From Symsagittifera roscoffensis (Eukaryota > Xenacoelomorpha > Acoela > Convolutidae): DNA of 64,000 nt. The notes beneath the pieces are model-generated. The model did no database searches, was not told the origin of the DNA, and saw nothing but the letters and a program-made list of their open reading frames with translations. Below are positions 11,083 to 24,232 of the stretch, in pieces; position 1 is the first letter of the stretch, and each line of letters opens with the position of its first letter. The position numbers and the translations under genes are program-made. The DNA lies in NCBI RefSeq assembly GCF_963678635.1, contig NC_087062.1, positions 36,048,052 to 36,112,051 of the forward strand. The letters run 5' to 3'.

Positions 11083-13430
11083 TCGGTCGAAAGATAGCCA
11101 GTTTGGGTAAAGTCCGTCAAACCATAGCCACTTTGGTTCGATTCACTCCAAACATAGCATGCCTGGGTCGATCACAGTCAAATATTTTTTCTTTTGGTCG
11201 AGTCGGTCGAAAAATAGGCAGTTTGAGTCAAGTCGGTCAAAACAACGCACGTTTGTGTCGAACACAGTCAAGTATTTTTGTACATCGTTCGAGTCGGTCG
11301 AAACAAAATCATTTTGCGTCGGGTCGATCGAAGCATAGCAAGCTTGAGTCGAACACAATCGAAGATAAGTTCCTTCAGTCGAGTCGGTCGAAACAAAGCA
11401 CGCTGAGGTCGATCGCAGTCGAACACCTTTTTACTTTGTTCAAGTCGGTCGAAACATGTCCAGTTTGGGCCGAGTCGGTCAAACTTAGCACGCTTGGGTC
11501 GATTAAAACGTGGCATGCTTGGGTCTGTCACAGTCGAAGATTTTTGCGTTGGTCGAGTTGGTCGGAAGATAGCCAGTTTGGGTCGAAGCGGTTGAAACAT
11601 AGCACGCTGGGCTCAAAGACCGTCGAAAATTTTTTAATTAGTTCGAGTCGGCTGAGACTTGGTCAGTTTAGGTCGAGTCGGTCGAAACAAAGCTTTTTAA
11701 GGCCGGATACAGCGAAGCTATTTTTCTTTGGTCGAGTCACTCGAAGCATAGCATGCTTGGATCAAACACAGTCGAATATGATTTCCCTCCGTCGATTCGG
11801 TCAAAACAAAGCACGCTTGGGTCGATCACAGTCGAACACCTTTTTATTTTGTTCAAGTCGGTCGAAACATGTCCAGGTTGGGCCGAGTCGGTCCAAACAT
11901 AGCACGCTTGGGTAAAAGATCGTCGATCACTTTTTCCATCGGTCGAGTCGATTAAAACGTAGCATGCTTGGATCGAGCACAGTCGAAGATTTTTGCGTTG
12001 GTCGAGTCGGTCGGAAGCTAGCCAGTTGGGGTCGAGTCGGTCGAAACAGAGCAATCAAGGGCCAAACACAGTAGAACAAAGTTTTCTTTTGGTCGAGTCG
12101 CTCATGACATAGCCAGTATGGGCCGAGTTGGTCAAAACATAGCACGCTTGGGTCAAACATGATTGAACACTTTTGTAATTCGTTCGAGCCTGTCGCAGCA
12201 TAGCCACTTTGGGTCGATTCGGTCGAAATTTAGCACCCTTGGGTGAAAAACAGTCGAACACTTTTTTAACTTCGTTCTAGGTGATCAAAAAACAGCCAGT
12301 TGGGATCGAGTCGGTCGAAACATAGCAATCTTGGGCCGAACCCAGTCGAACACATAATTCTTGCGGTCGAGTCGGTCAAAACATAGTAGCCATTATGGGT
12401 CGAGTCGGTCGAAACAAAGCACGCATGGGTCGAACACAGTCGAAAATATTTGTACTTCAATCGAGGCGGTATTTAGAATAAAGATATTTTTCTTTGGTGG
12501 AGTCACTCGAAATATAGCAGGCTTGAATCGAACAGAGTCGTTGAACAATTTTTTCCTTTAATTCAGTAGGTCGAAAGAAGCCATTATGGGTCGAGACGCT
12601 TGGGTCAAACACAGTCGAAGCTTTTTTTTTTTACTTCAGTCGAGGTGGTCGAATTATAGCCAGTTTGAGTCGAGTTGGTCGAAATATAGCACGCTTGGGT
12701 GGAAACCAGTCGAACAAGTTTTTACTTCGTTCAAGGCGGTCAAAATATAGCCAGTTGGGGTCGAGTCGGTCGAAACAATGCAATCTTTGGCCCAACACAG
12801 TCGAACAAATTTTTCCTTTGGTCGAGTCGTTCAGGACATAGCCAGTATGGACCGAGTCGGTCAAAACATAGCACGCTTGGGTTGAACACATTTGAACAAT
12901 TTTTGTAATTCGTTCGAGCCTGACTCAGCATAGCCATTATAGGTCGAGTCGGTCGAAACATAGCACGCTTGGGTCGAAAACAGTCGTCGGAAAAACGTTT
13001 CCTTTAATCCACTAGGTCGAAAGAAGCCAGTATGGGTCTAGTAGGTCGAAACATAGCGCGGTTGGGTCAAACACATTCGAAGACTTTTCTTAATTTTGTT
13101 GAGTCGGTCGAAATTTTGCCAGTTTGGGTCGAGTGCGTCAAAACATAGCCGTTTTGATTCGATCACAGTCGAACACTTTTTTACTTTGTTCAAGTCGGTC
13201 GATACATGTCCAGTTTGGGCCGAGGCGATCGAAACATAGCACGCTTGGGTCGAAGATCGTTGAACACTTTTTCCATCGTTAGAGTTGATTAAAAGGTAGC
13301 AAGCTTGGGTCGAGCTCAGTCGAAAATTTTTCTGTTGGCCGAGTGGGTCGGAAGATAGCCAGTTTAGGTCAAAGCGGCAAAACATAGCACGCTGGGGTCG
13401 AAGACCAACGAACATTTTCTTAATTAGTTC
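11083..13430. repeat. Higher-order satellite unit, first copy
   Basis: This block is repeated downstream at an offset of about 2,530 bp (2,475 bp in its later part, after a local deletion in the second copy). Even rare variant modules are shared, such as the AGTAGCCATTATGGG variant near 12,385 and 14,860. Confidence 0.8.
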
Positions 13431-13613
13431 GAGTTGGTTGTGATTTGGCCAGTTCAGGTCGAGTCGGTCGAAACAAAGCTTTTTTAGGCCACATACAGTC
13501 GAAGGTATTTTTATTTGGTCGAGTCACTCAAAGCATAGCATGCTTGCGATGAAACCGTCGACTTTTTTTTGGTACAGGTCCAGATGGCCAAATTGTGATT
13601 TGTAATTGTTGAG

Positions 13614-15900
13614 GCGGTCGAAAGATAGCCAGTTTGGGTCGAGTCCGTCAAAACATAGCCACTTTGGTTCGAGTCACTCCAAACATAGCATGCCTGGGTC
13701 GATCACAGTCAAATATTTTTTCTTTTGGTCGAGTCGGTCGAAAAATAGGCAGTTTGAGTCAAGTCGGTCAAAACAACGATCGTTTGTGTCGAACACAGTC
13801 AAGTATTTTTGTACATCGTTCGAGTCGGTCGAAACAAAATCATTTTGCGTCGGGTCGATCGAAGCATAGCATGCTTGGGTCGAACACAATCGAAGATAAG
13901 TTCCTTCAGTCGAGTCGGTCGAAACAAAGCACGCTTAGGTCGATCGCAGTCGAACACCTTTTTACTTTGTTCAAGTTGGTCGAAACATGTCCAGTTTGGG
14001 CCGAGTCGGTCAAACTTAGCACGCTTGGGTAGAAGATTGTCGAACACTTTTTTCCATCGGTCGAGTCGATTAAAACGTGGCATGCTTGGGTGTGCCACAG
14101 TCGAAGATTTTTGCGTTGGTCGAGTTGGTCGGAAGATAGCCAGTTTGGGTCGAAGCGGTTGAAACATAGCACGCTGGGCTCAAAGACCGTCGAAAATTTT
14201 TTAATTAGTTCGAGTCGGTTGAGACTTGGTCAGTTTAGGTCGAGTCGGTCGAAACAAAGCTTTTTAAGGCCGGATACAGCGAAGCTATTTTTCTTTGGTC
14301 GAGTCACTCGAAGCATAGCATGCTTGGATCAAACACAGTCGAATATGATTTCCCTCCGTCGATTCGGTCAAAACAAAGCACGCTTGGGTCGATCACAGTC
14401 GAACACCTTTTTATTTTGTTCAAGTCGGTCGAAACATGTCCAGTTTGGGCCGAGTCGGTCCAAACATAGCACGATTGGGTAAAAGATCGTCGATCACTTT
14501 TTCCATCGGTCGAGTCGATTAAAACGTAGCATGCTTGGATCGAGCACAGTCGAAGATTTTTGCGTTGGTCGAGTCGGTCGGAAGCTAGCCAGTTGGGGTC
14601 GAGTCGGTCGAAACAGAGCACGCTTGGGTCAAACATGATTGAACACTTTTGTAATTCGTTCGAGCCTGTCGCAGCATAGCCACTTTGGGTCGATTCGGTC
14701 GAAATTTAGCACCCTTGGGTGAAAAACAGTCGAACACTTTTTTAACTTCGTTCTAGGTGATCAAAAAACAGCCAGTTGGGATCGAGTCGGTCGAAACATA
14801 GCAATCTTGGGCCGAACCCAGTCGAACACATAATTCTTGCGGTCGAGTCGGTCAAAACATAGTAGCCATTATGGGTCGAGTCGGTCGAAACAAAGCACGC
14901 ATGGGTCGAACACAGTCGAAAAAATTTGTACTTCAATCGAGGCCGTATTTAGAATAAAGATATTTTTCTTTGGTGGAGTCACTCGAAATATAGCAGGCTT
15001 GAATCGAACAGAGTCGTTGAACAATTTTTTCCTTTAATTCAGTAGGTCGAAAGAAGCCATTATGGGTCGAGACGCTTGGGTCAAACACAGTCGAAGCTTT
15101 TTTTTTTACTTCAGTCGAGGTGGTCGAATTATAGCCAGTTTGAGTCGAGTCGGTCGAAATATAGCACGCTTGGGTGGAAACCAGTCGAACAAGTTCTTAC
15201 TTCGTTCAAGGCGGTCAAAATATAGCCAGTTGGGGTCGAGTCGGTCGAAACAATGCAATCTTTGGCCCAACACAGTCGAACAAATTTTTCCTTTGGTCGA
15301 GTCGTTCAGGACATAGCCAGTATGGACCGAGTCGGTCAAAACATAGCACGCTTGGGTTGAACACATTTGAACATTTTTTGTAATTCGTTCGAGCCTGACG
15401 CAGCATAGCCATTATAGGTCGAGTCGGTCGAAACATAGCACGCTTGGGTCGAAAACAGTCGTCGAAAAAACGTTTCCTTTAATCCACTAGGTCGAAAGAA
15501 GCCAGTATGGGTCTAGTAGGTCGAAACATAGCGCGGTTGGGTCAAACACATTCGAAGACTTTTCTTAATTTTGTTGAGTCGGTCGAAATTTTGCCAGTTT
15601 GGGTCGAGTGCGTCAAAACATAGCCGTTTTGATTCGATCACAGTCGAACACTTTTTTACTTTGTTCAAGTCGGTCGATACATTTGCAGTTTGGGCCGAGG
15701 CGATCGAAACATAGCACGCTTGGGTCGAAGATCGTTGAACACTTTTTCCATCGTTAGAGTTGATTAAAAGGTAGCAAGCTTGGGTCGAGCTCAGTCGAAA
15801 ACTTTTCCGTTGGACGAGTGGGTCGGAAGATAGCCAGTGTAGGTCAAAGCGGGGAAACATAGCACGCTGGGGTCGAAGACCAACGAACACTTTTTTATTT
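13614..15900. repeat. Higher-order satellite unit, second copy
   Basis: Near-identical to 11,083-13,430 in module order and in rare variants. One deletion is seen where sequence at about 12,050-12,110 of the first copy is absent near 14,620. This shows recent kilobase-scale duplication on top of the older 30-bp amplification. Confidence 0.8.
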
Positions 15901-18900
15901 GGGTCGAGTTGGTTGTGACCTGGCCAGTTCAGGTCGAGTCGGTCGAAACAAAGCTTTTTTAGGCCCGATACAGTCGAAGGTACTTTTCTTTGGTCGAGTC
16001 ACTCGAAGGATAGCATGCTTGCGATGAAACAGTCGACTTTTTTTTTGGTACAGGTCCAGAAGGACAAAGCATAGCCAGTTTGGACCGAGTCGGTCGAAAC
16101 ATAAGACGCTTGGGTCGAACACAGTCGAACATTTTTTTCTTCGTTTGAGGCGGTGGGAACATAGCCAGTTTGAGTCGAGTCGGTCGAAATAGAGCACGCT
16201 TGGGTGGAAAGCAGTCGAACACTTTTTTTTACTTCGTTCAGGGCGGTCGAAATATAAACAGTTGGGGTCGAGTCGGTCGAATTATAGCAATCTTGGGCCG
16301 AACACAGTCGAACAACATTTTCCTTTGTCGAGTCGTTCAGTACATAGCCAGTATGGGCCGAGTCGGTCAAAACATAGCACGATTGGGTTGAACACATTTA
16401 CACAATTTTTGTAAATGGTTCCTTTGTAATTTTTCCTCGAATTCACTAGGTCGAAAGAAGCCAATATGGATCGAGTCGGTCGAAACATAGCGCGATTGGG
16501 TCGAACACAGTCGGAGACTTTTCTTAATTTTGTTGAGTCGGTCGAAAGATAGCCACTTTGTGTCGAATCCGTCAAAACATAGCCACTTTGGTTCGAGTCA
16601 CTCCAAACATAGCATACCTGGGTCGATCACAGTCAAATTTTTTTTGGTCGAGTCGGTAAAAACATAGCCAGTTTGGGTCAAATCTGTCAAAACAACGCAC
16701 GTTTGGGTCGAACACAGTCGAGTATTTTTGTACATCGTTCGAGTCGGTCGAAATAAAATCATTTTGCGTCGAGTCGATCAAAGCATAGCATGCTTGGGTC
16801 GAACACTGTCGAACATAATTTCCCTAGGTCGAATTGGTCAAAACAAAGCACGCTTGGATCGATCACAGTCGAAAACCTGTTTTTTGTTAAATCGGTCAAA
16901 ACATGTCCAGTTTGGACCGAGGCGGCCGAAACATAGCACGCTTGGGTAGAAGATTGTCGAATACTTTTTTTCATCGGTTGGTTGTGACTTGGCCAGTTCA
17001 GGTCGAGTCGGTCAAAACAAAGCGTTTTTAGGCCGGATACAGTCGAAGGTATGTTTTTTTGGTCGAGTCACTCGAAGCATAGCATGCTTGCGATGAAACC
17101 ATAGACTTTTTTTTGGTACAGGTCCAGTTGGACAAAGCATAGCCAGTTTGAGTCGAGTCGGTCGAAACATAGGACGCATTTTTACTTCGTTTGAGGCGGT
17201 GGAACATAGCCACTTTGAGTCGAGTCGGTCGAAAAAGAGCACGGTTGGGTGGAAAACAGTCGAACACTTTTTTACTTCGTTCAAGGCGGTCGGAAGCTAG
17301 CCAGTTGGGGTCGAGTCGGTCGAAACAGAGCAATCATGGGCCAAACACAGTCGAACAAAATTTTCCTTTGGTCGAGTCGTTCACGACATAGCCAGAATGG
17401 GCCGAGTCGATCAAAACATAGCACGTTTGAGTCAAACATATATGAACACTTTTTGTAATTCGTTCGAGCCTGTCGCAGCATAGCCACTTTGGATCGATTC
17501 GATCGAAATAGAGCACCCTCGGGTGAAAAACAGTCGAACACCTTTTTAACTTCGTTCAAGGTGATCGAAAGACAGCCAGTTGGGATTGAGTCGGTCGAAA
17601 CATAGCAATCTTGGGCCGAACCCATTCGAACACATAATTCCTGCGGTCGAGTCGGTCAAAACATAGTAGCCATTATGGGTCGAGTCGGTGGACACAAAGC
17701 ACGCATGGGTCAAACACAGTCGAAAGTATTTGTACCTCAATCGAGGCGGTATTTGAAGCAGAATAAAGATATTTTTTTTGGTGGAGTCACTCGAAATATA
17801 GCAGGCTTGGATCGAACACAGTCGTCGAACAATTTTTTCCTTTAATCCAGTAGGTCGAAAGAAGCCATTGTGGGTCGATTCGGTCAAAATATAGCACGCT
17901 TGGGTCAAACACAGTCGAAAATTTTTTACTTCGTTCGAGGTGGTCGAATTATAGCCAGTTTGAGTCGAGTCGGTCGAAATATAGAACGCTTGAGTGGAAA
18001 CCAGCCGAACAGGTTTTTACTTCGTTCAAGGCGGTCAAAATATAGCCAGGTGGGGTCGAGTTGGTCGAAACAATGCAATCTTTGGCCGAACACAGTCGAA
18101 AAAACTTTTCCTTTGGTCGAGTCGTTCAGGACATAGCCAGTATGGGCCGAGTCGGTCAAAACATAGCACGCTTGGGTTGAACACGTTTGAACAATTTTTG
18201 TAATTTGTTCGAGCCTGACGCAGCATAGCCACTTTGGGTCGATTCGGTCGAAACATAGCAATGTCGGGCCGAACCCAGTCGAACACATGATTCCTGCAGT
18301 CGAGTCGGTCAAAACATAGCCATTATGGGTCGAGTCGGTCGAAACATAGCACGCTTGGGTCGAAGATAGTCGAACACTTTTTAGATCCAATCGAGTCGGT
18401 CGAAACAAAGCATTTTTGGGCCGAATACAGTCAAAGATGTTTTTCTTTGGTCGATTTACTCGAAATATAGCAGGCTTGGGTCGAACACAGTCGTCGAAAA
18501 TTTTTTTCTTCTAATCCACTAGGTCGAAAGAAGCCAGTATGGGTCTAGTCGGTCGAAACATAGCGGTTTGGGTCAAACACAGTCGAAAATTTTTCTTAAT
18601 TTTATCGAGTCGGTCCAAAGATAGCGAGTTTGGGTCGAGTCCGTCAAAATATAGCCACTTTGGTTCGAGTCACTCCAAACATAGCATGCCTGGGTCGATC
18701 ACAGTCAAATATATTTTTTTGTTCGAGTCGGTCGAATCAACGCACGTTTGGGTCGAACATAGTCGAGTATTTTTGTACATCGTTCGAGTCGGTCGAAACA
18801 AAATCATTTTGCGTCGAGTTGATCGAAGCATAGCATGCTTGGGTCGAACGAGGTCGAACATAATTTCCCTCGGTCGAGTCCGTCAAAACAAAGCACGCTT

Positions 18901-21900
18901 GGATCGATCACAGTCGAACACCTTTTTACTTTGTTCAAGTCGGTCGAAACATGTCCAGTTTGGGCCGAGGCAGTCGAAACATAGCCTACTTGGGTAGAAG
19001 ATCGTCGAACACTTTTTTCCATCGGTCGAATCGATTAAAACGTGGCATGCTTGGGTCGGGCACAGTCGAAGATTTTTTTATTTGATCGAATCACTCGAAG
19101 CATAGCATGCTTGCGATGAAACCGTCGACTTTTTTTTGGTACAGGTCCAGTTGGACAGAGCATAGCCAGTTTGGGTCGAGTCGGTCTAAACATAAGACGC
19201 TTGGGTCGAACACAGTCGAACATTTTTTACTTCGTTTGAGGCGGTGGGAACAATGCCAGTTTGAGTCGATTCGGTCGAAATAGAGCACGCTTGGGTGGAA
19301 AACAGTGGAACACTTTTTTACTTTGTTCAGGGTGGTCAAAATATAGCCAGTTGGGGTCGAGTCGGTCGAAACATAGCAATCTTGGGCCGAACACAGTCGA
19401 ACTACTTTTTCCTTTGTCGAGTCGTTCAGTACATAGCCAGTATGGGCCGAGTCGGTCAAAACATAGCACGATTGGGTCGAACACAACCGAACACTTTTTT
19501 ACTTCGTTCAAGGCTGTCGAAGCATAGCCCCTTGGGATCGATTCGGTCGAAATATAGCACGCTTGGATGGAAAACAGTCGAACATATTTTTAATTCGTTC
19601 AAGGCGATCAAAAAATGTCCAGTTTGGTCGAGTCGTTCGTTACATAGCACGCTTGGGTAGAAAATCGTCGAACACTTTTTTCCATCGGTCGAATCGATTA
19701 AAACGTGGCATGCTTGGGTCGGGCACAGTCGAAGATTTTTTTATTTGGTCGAATCACTCGAAGCATAGCATGCTTGCGATGAAACCGTCGACTTTTTTTT
19801 GGTACAGGTCCAGTTGGACAGAGCACAGCCAGTTTGGGTCGAGTCGGTCTAAACATAAGACGCTTGGGTCGAACACATTCGAACACTTTTTACTTCGTTC
19901 GAGGCTGTCGAAGCATAGCCCCTTGGGGTCAATTCGGTCGAAATATAGCACGCTTGGATGGAAAACAGTCGAACACTTTTTTAATTCGTTCAAGTCGGTC
20001 GAAACATGTCCAGTTTGGCCGAGTCGGTCGAAACATAGCACACTTGGGTCGAAGATCGTCGAACACTTTTTCCATCGGTAGAGTCGATTAAAACGTAGCA
20101 AGTTTGGGTCGAGCTCAGTCGAAAGTTTTTCCGTTGGCCGAGTGGGTCGGAAGATAGCCAGTTTAGGTCAAAGCGGCGAAACATAGCACGCTGGGGTCAA
20201 GACCAACAAACATTTGTTAATTAGTTCGAGTCGGTTGAGACTTGGTCAGTATAGGTCGAGTCGGTCGAAACAAAGCTTATTTAGGCCGGATACAGTCGAA
20301 GGTATTTTTATTTGGTCGAGTCACTCGAAGCATAGCATGCTTGCGATGAAACCGTCGACTGTTTTTTGGTACAAGTCCAGTTGGACAGAGCATAGCCAGT
20401 TTGGGTCGAGTCGGTCTAAACATAAGACGCTTGGGTCGAACACAGTCGAACATTTTTTACTTCGTTTGAGGCGGTGGGAACATAGCCAGTTTGAGTCGAT
20501 TCGATCGAAATAGAGCACGCTTGGGTGGAAAACAGTGGAACATATTTTTACTTTGTTCGGGGCGTCAAAATATAGCCAGTTGGGGTCGAGTCGTTCGAAA
20601 CATAGCAATCTTGGGCCGAACACAGTCGAACTATTTTTTCCTTTGTCGAGTCGTTCAGTACATAGCCAGTATGGGCCGAGTCGGTCAAAACATAGCACGA
20701 TTGGGTCGAACACAACCGAACACTTTTTTACTTCGTTCGAGGCTGTCGAAGCATAGCCCCTTGGGGTCAATTCGGTCGAAATATAGCACGCTTGGGTTGA
20801 AAACAGTCAAACACTTTTTAATTCGTTCAAGTCGGTCGAAACATGTCCAGTTTGGCCGAGTCGGTCGAAACATAGCACGCTTGGGTCGAAGATCGTCGAT
20901 TACTTTTTCCATCGGTAGACTCGATTAATACGTAGCATGCTTGGTTCGAGCTCAGTCAAAAAAATTTTCGTTGGCCGATTCGGTCGGAAGATAGCCAGTT
21001 TAGGTCAAAGCGGCGAAACATAGCACGCTGGGGTCGAAGACCGTCGAACACTTTTTTAATTAGTTCGAGTTGGTTGTGACTTGGCCAGTTTAGGTCGAGT
21101 TGGTCGAAACAAAGCTTTTTTAGACCGGATACAGTCGAAGGTATTTTTCTTTGGTCGAGTCACTCGAAGCATAGCATGCTTGCGATGAAATCGTCGACTT
21201 TTTTTTGGTACAGGTCCAGCTCGACAAAGCATAGCCAGTTTGGGTCGAACACAGTCGAACTTTTTTTACTTCATTCGAGGCGGTGGAAACATAGCCAGTT
21301 TGAGTTGAGTCGGTCGAAATAAATAGAGCACGCCTAGCTGGAAAACAGTCGAACACTTTTTTGCTTCGTTCAAGGCGGTCGAAATGTAGCCAGCTGGGGT
21401 CAAGTCTGTCGAAACATAGAAATCTTCTGCCGAACACAGTCGAAAAACTTTTTCCTTTGTCGAGTCGTTCAGTTTAAAGCCAGTATGGGTCGAGTCAGTC
21501 AAAACATAGCACGCTTGGGTCGGACACAATTGAACAGTTTTTTACTTTGTTCGATAGCCAATTTGGGTCGATTCGGTCGAATTATAGCACCCTTGGTGGA
21601 AAACAGTCGAAAACTTTTGTACTTCGTTCGAGGCGATCGAAACATAGCCATTTTGGGTCTGGTCGGTCGCCAAACATAGCACGCTTGGATCGTAGATAGT
21701 CGAACACTTTTTAGATTCGATCGAGTCGGTCGAAAAAAAGCAATTTTGGGCCGAATACAGTCAAACATATTTTTCGAGGCGGTATTTAGAATAAAGATAT
21801 TTTTCTTTGGTGGAGTCACTCGAAAAATAGCAGGCTTGGGTCGAACATAGTCGTCGAACAATTTTTTCCTTTAATCCAGTAGGTCAAAACTAGCCAGTGT

Positions 21901-22935
21901 GGCTTGAGTAGGTCAAAACATAGCATGCTTGTGTTGAAAACAGTCGAACACTTCTTTCCTTTGGTCGGTTCGGTCGAAACATACCAATCTTGGACGTTAC
22001 ACAGTAGAACACATTTTTCTTTTGGTCGAAAAGTTCAAAACATAGCCAGTATGGGTCGATTTGGTCGAAACTTAGCGAGATTGGGTCGAACACAGTCGAA
22101 GAGTTTTCTCAATTTGGCTGAGTCGGTCAAAAGATAGCCAGTTTGGGTCGAGTCCGTCGAAACAAAGCCATTTTGATTTGAGTCACCCCAATTTGAGTCA
22201 CTTCAAAAGCGCGATTGAGTCGATCACAGTCAAATATTCCTTCTTTTGGTCGAGTCGGTCGAAACATAGCTTGCTTGAGGCAAACACAGTCGAATACATT
22301 TTTCCTTTAGTCCAGTCGGTCAAAGTTAGTCAATTTGGGTCGAGTCGGTCGGAACATAGCATGCTTGTGTCGGAAACAGTCGAAAATTTTTTTCGCTTGG
22401 TCCAGTCGGTCGAAAAATAGCATTCATGAGCAGAATACATTCGATTACTTTTTTTCCTTTGGTCGAGTTGGCTGTAAGATAGCACTCAACAGTAGAATAC
22501 AGTCGAACACATTTTTCTTTGGGTGGAGTCGGTCAAAACATAACCAGTTTGGGTCGAGTCGATGGAAAGTTAGCACGTTTGGGTCAAACACAGTCGATCA
22601 TTTTTTTAAATTCGTTCGAGGCGGTCGAAACAGCCAGTTTAAATTGAGTCTGTCGAAACATAGCATGCTTGGGTCGAACACAGTCGAACATTTTCTTTCT
22701 TTTGGTCGAGTCGGTCGAAACATAGCAATCTTGGGCCGATCACAGTTGAACGCTTTTTTCCTTGGTTAAGTGGCGCGAAACATAGCCAGTTTGGGTCGAG
22801 TCGGTTGAAACTTAGCATGCTTGGGACGAAGACAGTCAAACAGATTTGTCCTTTTGGTGAAGTCGTTTTAAAAATAGCAGACTTGGGACTAACTCAGTCG
22901 AACATACTTTTTCTTTGTTCGAGTTAGCACTTGTG

Positions 22936-24145
22936 CGCCCGAGTGGAGATACCGCTCAAAAACCGCCAAAATTTTGAAGGGTTTGGGCGGTTTGGGCGGT
23001 TTTTGAAAATTCCGCTCAAACCCCTCAATTTTTGCTTTAAGAAACCGCTCAAAAGCCCATTATTTTTTGCGGCGGTTTTTGAACGGTTTTTCACGCAAGA
23101 TTTGAGCGATTTTTGAGCAGTTTAAAACAAAAAGCGATTAAAACCATCAAAAAGCCGGGAAAATGACGCTGAGAACCCGAGTCGATATTGTTGTTTTTAT
23201 AATCAGACGGTCGAGACCAAGTTTTGATATCTCCAGACTGCCGCGACTAAAATTGGACATTTTCAGTCGCGACCAAAGTTTGGTATTTCCAAACTTTGCG
23301 CGCTGAGGCATTGTTTCCGCGACCGGCGCCACCGAAGGAAAGTTAACCGCGACTTGCGCGACCAAAGGAATGTTAACTGCGACCGGCAAGACCGGAGGAA
23401 AATTGGTCGCGGCGGTCGAAAAATTAGTCGCGGCGAACAAAAAATTAGTCGCGGCATGGTAGAAAAATTAGTCGCGGCATGGTAGAAAAATTAGTAGCGG
23501 CATGGTCAAAAATTTAGTCGCAGCGGTCAAAAAAATTAGTAGCAGGGGTCGAAAAATTAAATGCGGTGGTCAAAAATTAGTCGCGGCGGTCAAAAATATA
23601 AACCCAGCATGGTCAAAAAATTAGCCGCAGCGGTCAAAAAATTGGTTGCGATGGTCAAAAATTTAGTCGCGGTTAGGTCAAAAATGTTCGGGGCGGTCGA
23701 AAAATTAGTAGCAGTGGTCAAAAAATTAGCCCCGGCTTGGTCGAAAAATTGGTGGCTGCGGTAGAAAATTAGTCGTGGCATGGTCAAAAATTGGTTGGGA
23801 CCGGCCCGCCCGAAAAAGAGTTAACCGAGATCGGCGCAACCGAAAGAAAAATAACAGTAATCGGCGAGACCGAAGAGAAGTTAACCTCAAAAGGGAAAGA
23901 CTGGAGAAAATCATTTCGAATGTGATCGGTTTCTGAGCGGTTTATCTAAAAAACGCTCAAAAATCGCGCAAGATTTGAAAAGTTTTTGACCGGTTTTTCT
24001 AAATAAACCGCTCAAATCTTGCGCGGTTTTGTGCGTTTTTTTCTTGAGAAACCGCTTAGAATGAAGCAAACTTTTGAGCGCAATCGTCTAAAAAAACCGC
24101 TCAAGCCGCTCAAATCTTGCTTCAAATTAGGCGAAAAATCGGGCG
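22936..24145. mobile_element. Foldback-like element with internal 24-bp minisatellite, inserted in satellite edge
   Basis: Satellite words stop before this block and resume after it. The block starts CGCCCGA and ends TCGGGCG, a 7-bp inverted terminal match. Both flanks (22,945-23,130 and 23,930-24,130) are rich in ACCGCTCAAA and its complement TTTGAGCGGT, so the ends can pair. The centre (about 23,400-23,800) is a tandem repeat near 24 bp built on AAAAATTAGTCGCGGC plus ATGGT; on each side of it lie longer repeats around GTTAACCGCGACCGGC. No coding potential is believable; frames are kept open by the multiple-of-three period. No clear target duplication. Confidence 0.6.
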
Positions 24146-24232
24146 TCGAACACTATCGAACACATTTTTGTTCTATGGAGACTGTTGAAAAATAGCCATT
24201 TGGGTTGTATTGGCCGAAACATAAGTCGAACG
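24146..24232. repeat. Satellite remnant right of the foldback insertion
   Basis: TCGAACACTATCGAACAC, a T-run, AAAAATAGCCATTTGGG and GGCCGAAACATAAGTCGAA are recognisable 30-bp satellite modules, the last in the array. Confidence 0.7.

Larger units (their letters stand above)
7815..22925. repeat. 15-kb satellite of 30-bp modules, commonly in 60- or 90-bp units
   Basis: The array is written in 30-bp modules. Module A begins GGTCGAGTCGGTCGAAACAT; A' has the same start but ends in GCACGCTTG; B begins GGTCGAACACAGTCGAACAC and ends in a T-run. In a run such as 9,328-9,480 the order is B-A-A', 90 bp; elsewhere A is skipped to give 60 bp. TCGA recurs roughly every 10 bp. A longer marker module (GCGATGAAAC, T-run, GGTACAGGTCCAG) recurs near 8,886, 13,546, 16,021, 17,090, 19,113, 19,776, 20,343 and 21,182, marking higher-order repeats. 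Because modules are multiples of three and lack stops in most frames, long overlapping open frames appear on both strands; I do not regard these as genes. Confidence 0.95.

Noticed and set aside
11103-11915. 270-codon plus-strand ORF in the satellite, and similar shorter ones on both strands
   Set aside because: It is a by-product of stop-poor 30-bp modules; several frames are open over the same bases and the peptides merely repeat the DNA period.
7815-22925. CRISPR-like array
   Set aside because: The repeats are contiguous and degenerate with no unique spacers, and the genome is eukaryotic.
23263-23914. ORFs of 60-70 codons in the 24-bp minisatellite
   Set aside because: Open in several frames on both strands because the unit is a multiple of three; no non-repetitive protein content.
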